From contig CM022677.1 in NCBI GenBank assembly GCA_012295275.1, positions 18,055,940-18,090,939 of the forward strand: a stretch of DNA of 35,000 bases, read 5' to 3'. This stretch comes from Chrysomallon squamiferum. Lineage: Eukaryota > Mollusca > Gastropoda > Neomphalida > Peltospiridae. Of this stretch, positions 34,768 to 35,000 are shown piece by piece (within the stretch, counting starts at the first letter, position 1; each line of letters begins with the position of its first letter). The notes beneath the pieces are model-generated. The model worked only from the letters and a program-made list of their open reading frames with translations, made no database searches and had not been told where the DNA came from. The translations under genes and the position numbers were made by a program.

Positions 34768-34852
34768 GTCCGCGTCAACACTCTGTCCTCGTCAACACAC
34801 TGTCCGCGTCAACTCTCTGTCCGCGTCAACACTCTGTCCGCGTCAACTGTCG
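34768..34852 (-). repeat. 17-bp CpG-containing tandem repeat, five units, upstream of receptor 4
   Basis: Five head-to-tail 17-bp units (34768, 34785, 34802, 34819, 34836), plus-strand form GTCCGCGTCAACACTCT, minus-strand core GTTGACGCGGAC. One unit has CCTCG for CCGCG and the others differ at one to three positions. It is markedly more GC-rich than its surroundings, about 480 bp upstream of the receptor 4 ATG. Confidence 0.92.
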
Positions 34853-35000
34853 GCAACTGAAGCAAAGTGTTTCGGTTCTGCTTTAACTTACGCACCTCAC
34901 TGACAGAGCAGAATCTCCGTCTCTGTTCTTTCCGTGTATTGATTATCAAACCATTCAACGCTAAATGCCACACTGAAACATTCTTTATCGACACGTAAGT
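34853..35000. other. Unique sequence at the window end
   Basis: Less AT-rich than most of the window and non-repetitive. It lies upstream of receptor 4 on its strand and could hold its promoter or first exon, but no TATA box or copy of the 40-bp block is seen. The minus-strand frame from 34994 has no recognisable motif. Confidence 0.35.

Overview
The window looks like a eukaryotic, probably molluscan (possibly cephalopod) nuclear genome segment. It is very AT-rich and crowded with microsatellites: (AG)n, (AC)n, (AAT)n, (CTA)n, (GATA)n and (AAAT)n. The only convincing protein genes are four paralogous seven-transmembrane receptors of the rhodopsin-like (class A) GPCR superfamily. The taxon is inferred from repeat style and from this divergent receptor type; no marker gene fixes it. 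I see no rRNA, tRNA, CRISPR array, transposase or reverse transcriptase.

Layout. Bases 1-5675 and 9644-15180 are two copies (A and B) of one segment of about 5.6 kb: upstream region, intron and the start of a receptor exon. Copy A carries receptor 1, cut off after the first transmembrane helix at a junction with simple-repeat DNA. Copy B carries receptor 2 (14986-16098), full length but with two frameshifts. Between them, 6911-7460 is an older inverted copy of part of the same segment. Bases 16.1-22.5 kb hold no clear gene, but contain two foldback structures (17.6-17.9 kb, 21.5 kb), a 370-bp (AG)n array and a degenerate ~42-bp minisatellite. Receptor 3 (23928-25028) is full length except for one in-frame TAG in intracellular loop 3. 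Just at its end begins a 35-bp minisatellite, followed by other decayed AT-rich tandem repeats to about 26.8 kb. Bases 26.8-33.1 kb are intergenic. Receptor 4 (34284-33151, minus strand) is the only intact copy, 377 residues.

Shared gene plan. In all four receptors the preserved coding sequence is one exon, whose 3' splice acceptor lies 10-55 bp before the ATG, so an upstream noncoding first exon is implied. Upstream of receptors 1, 2 and 3 there is a 40-bp block that is almost unchanged although its flanks have diverged. A TATA-like box follows about 165-205 bp later and a plausible first-exon donor after that. A fourth copy of the block stands alone at 29678-29718. The picture is a tandemly expanding, rapidly decaying family of orphan receptors (possibly chemosensory or peptide receptors; inference) with a shared promoter module.
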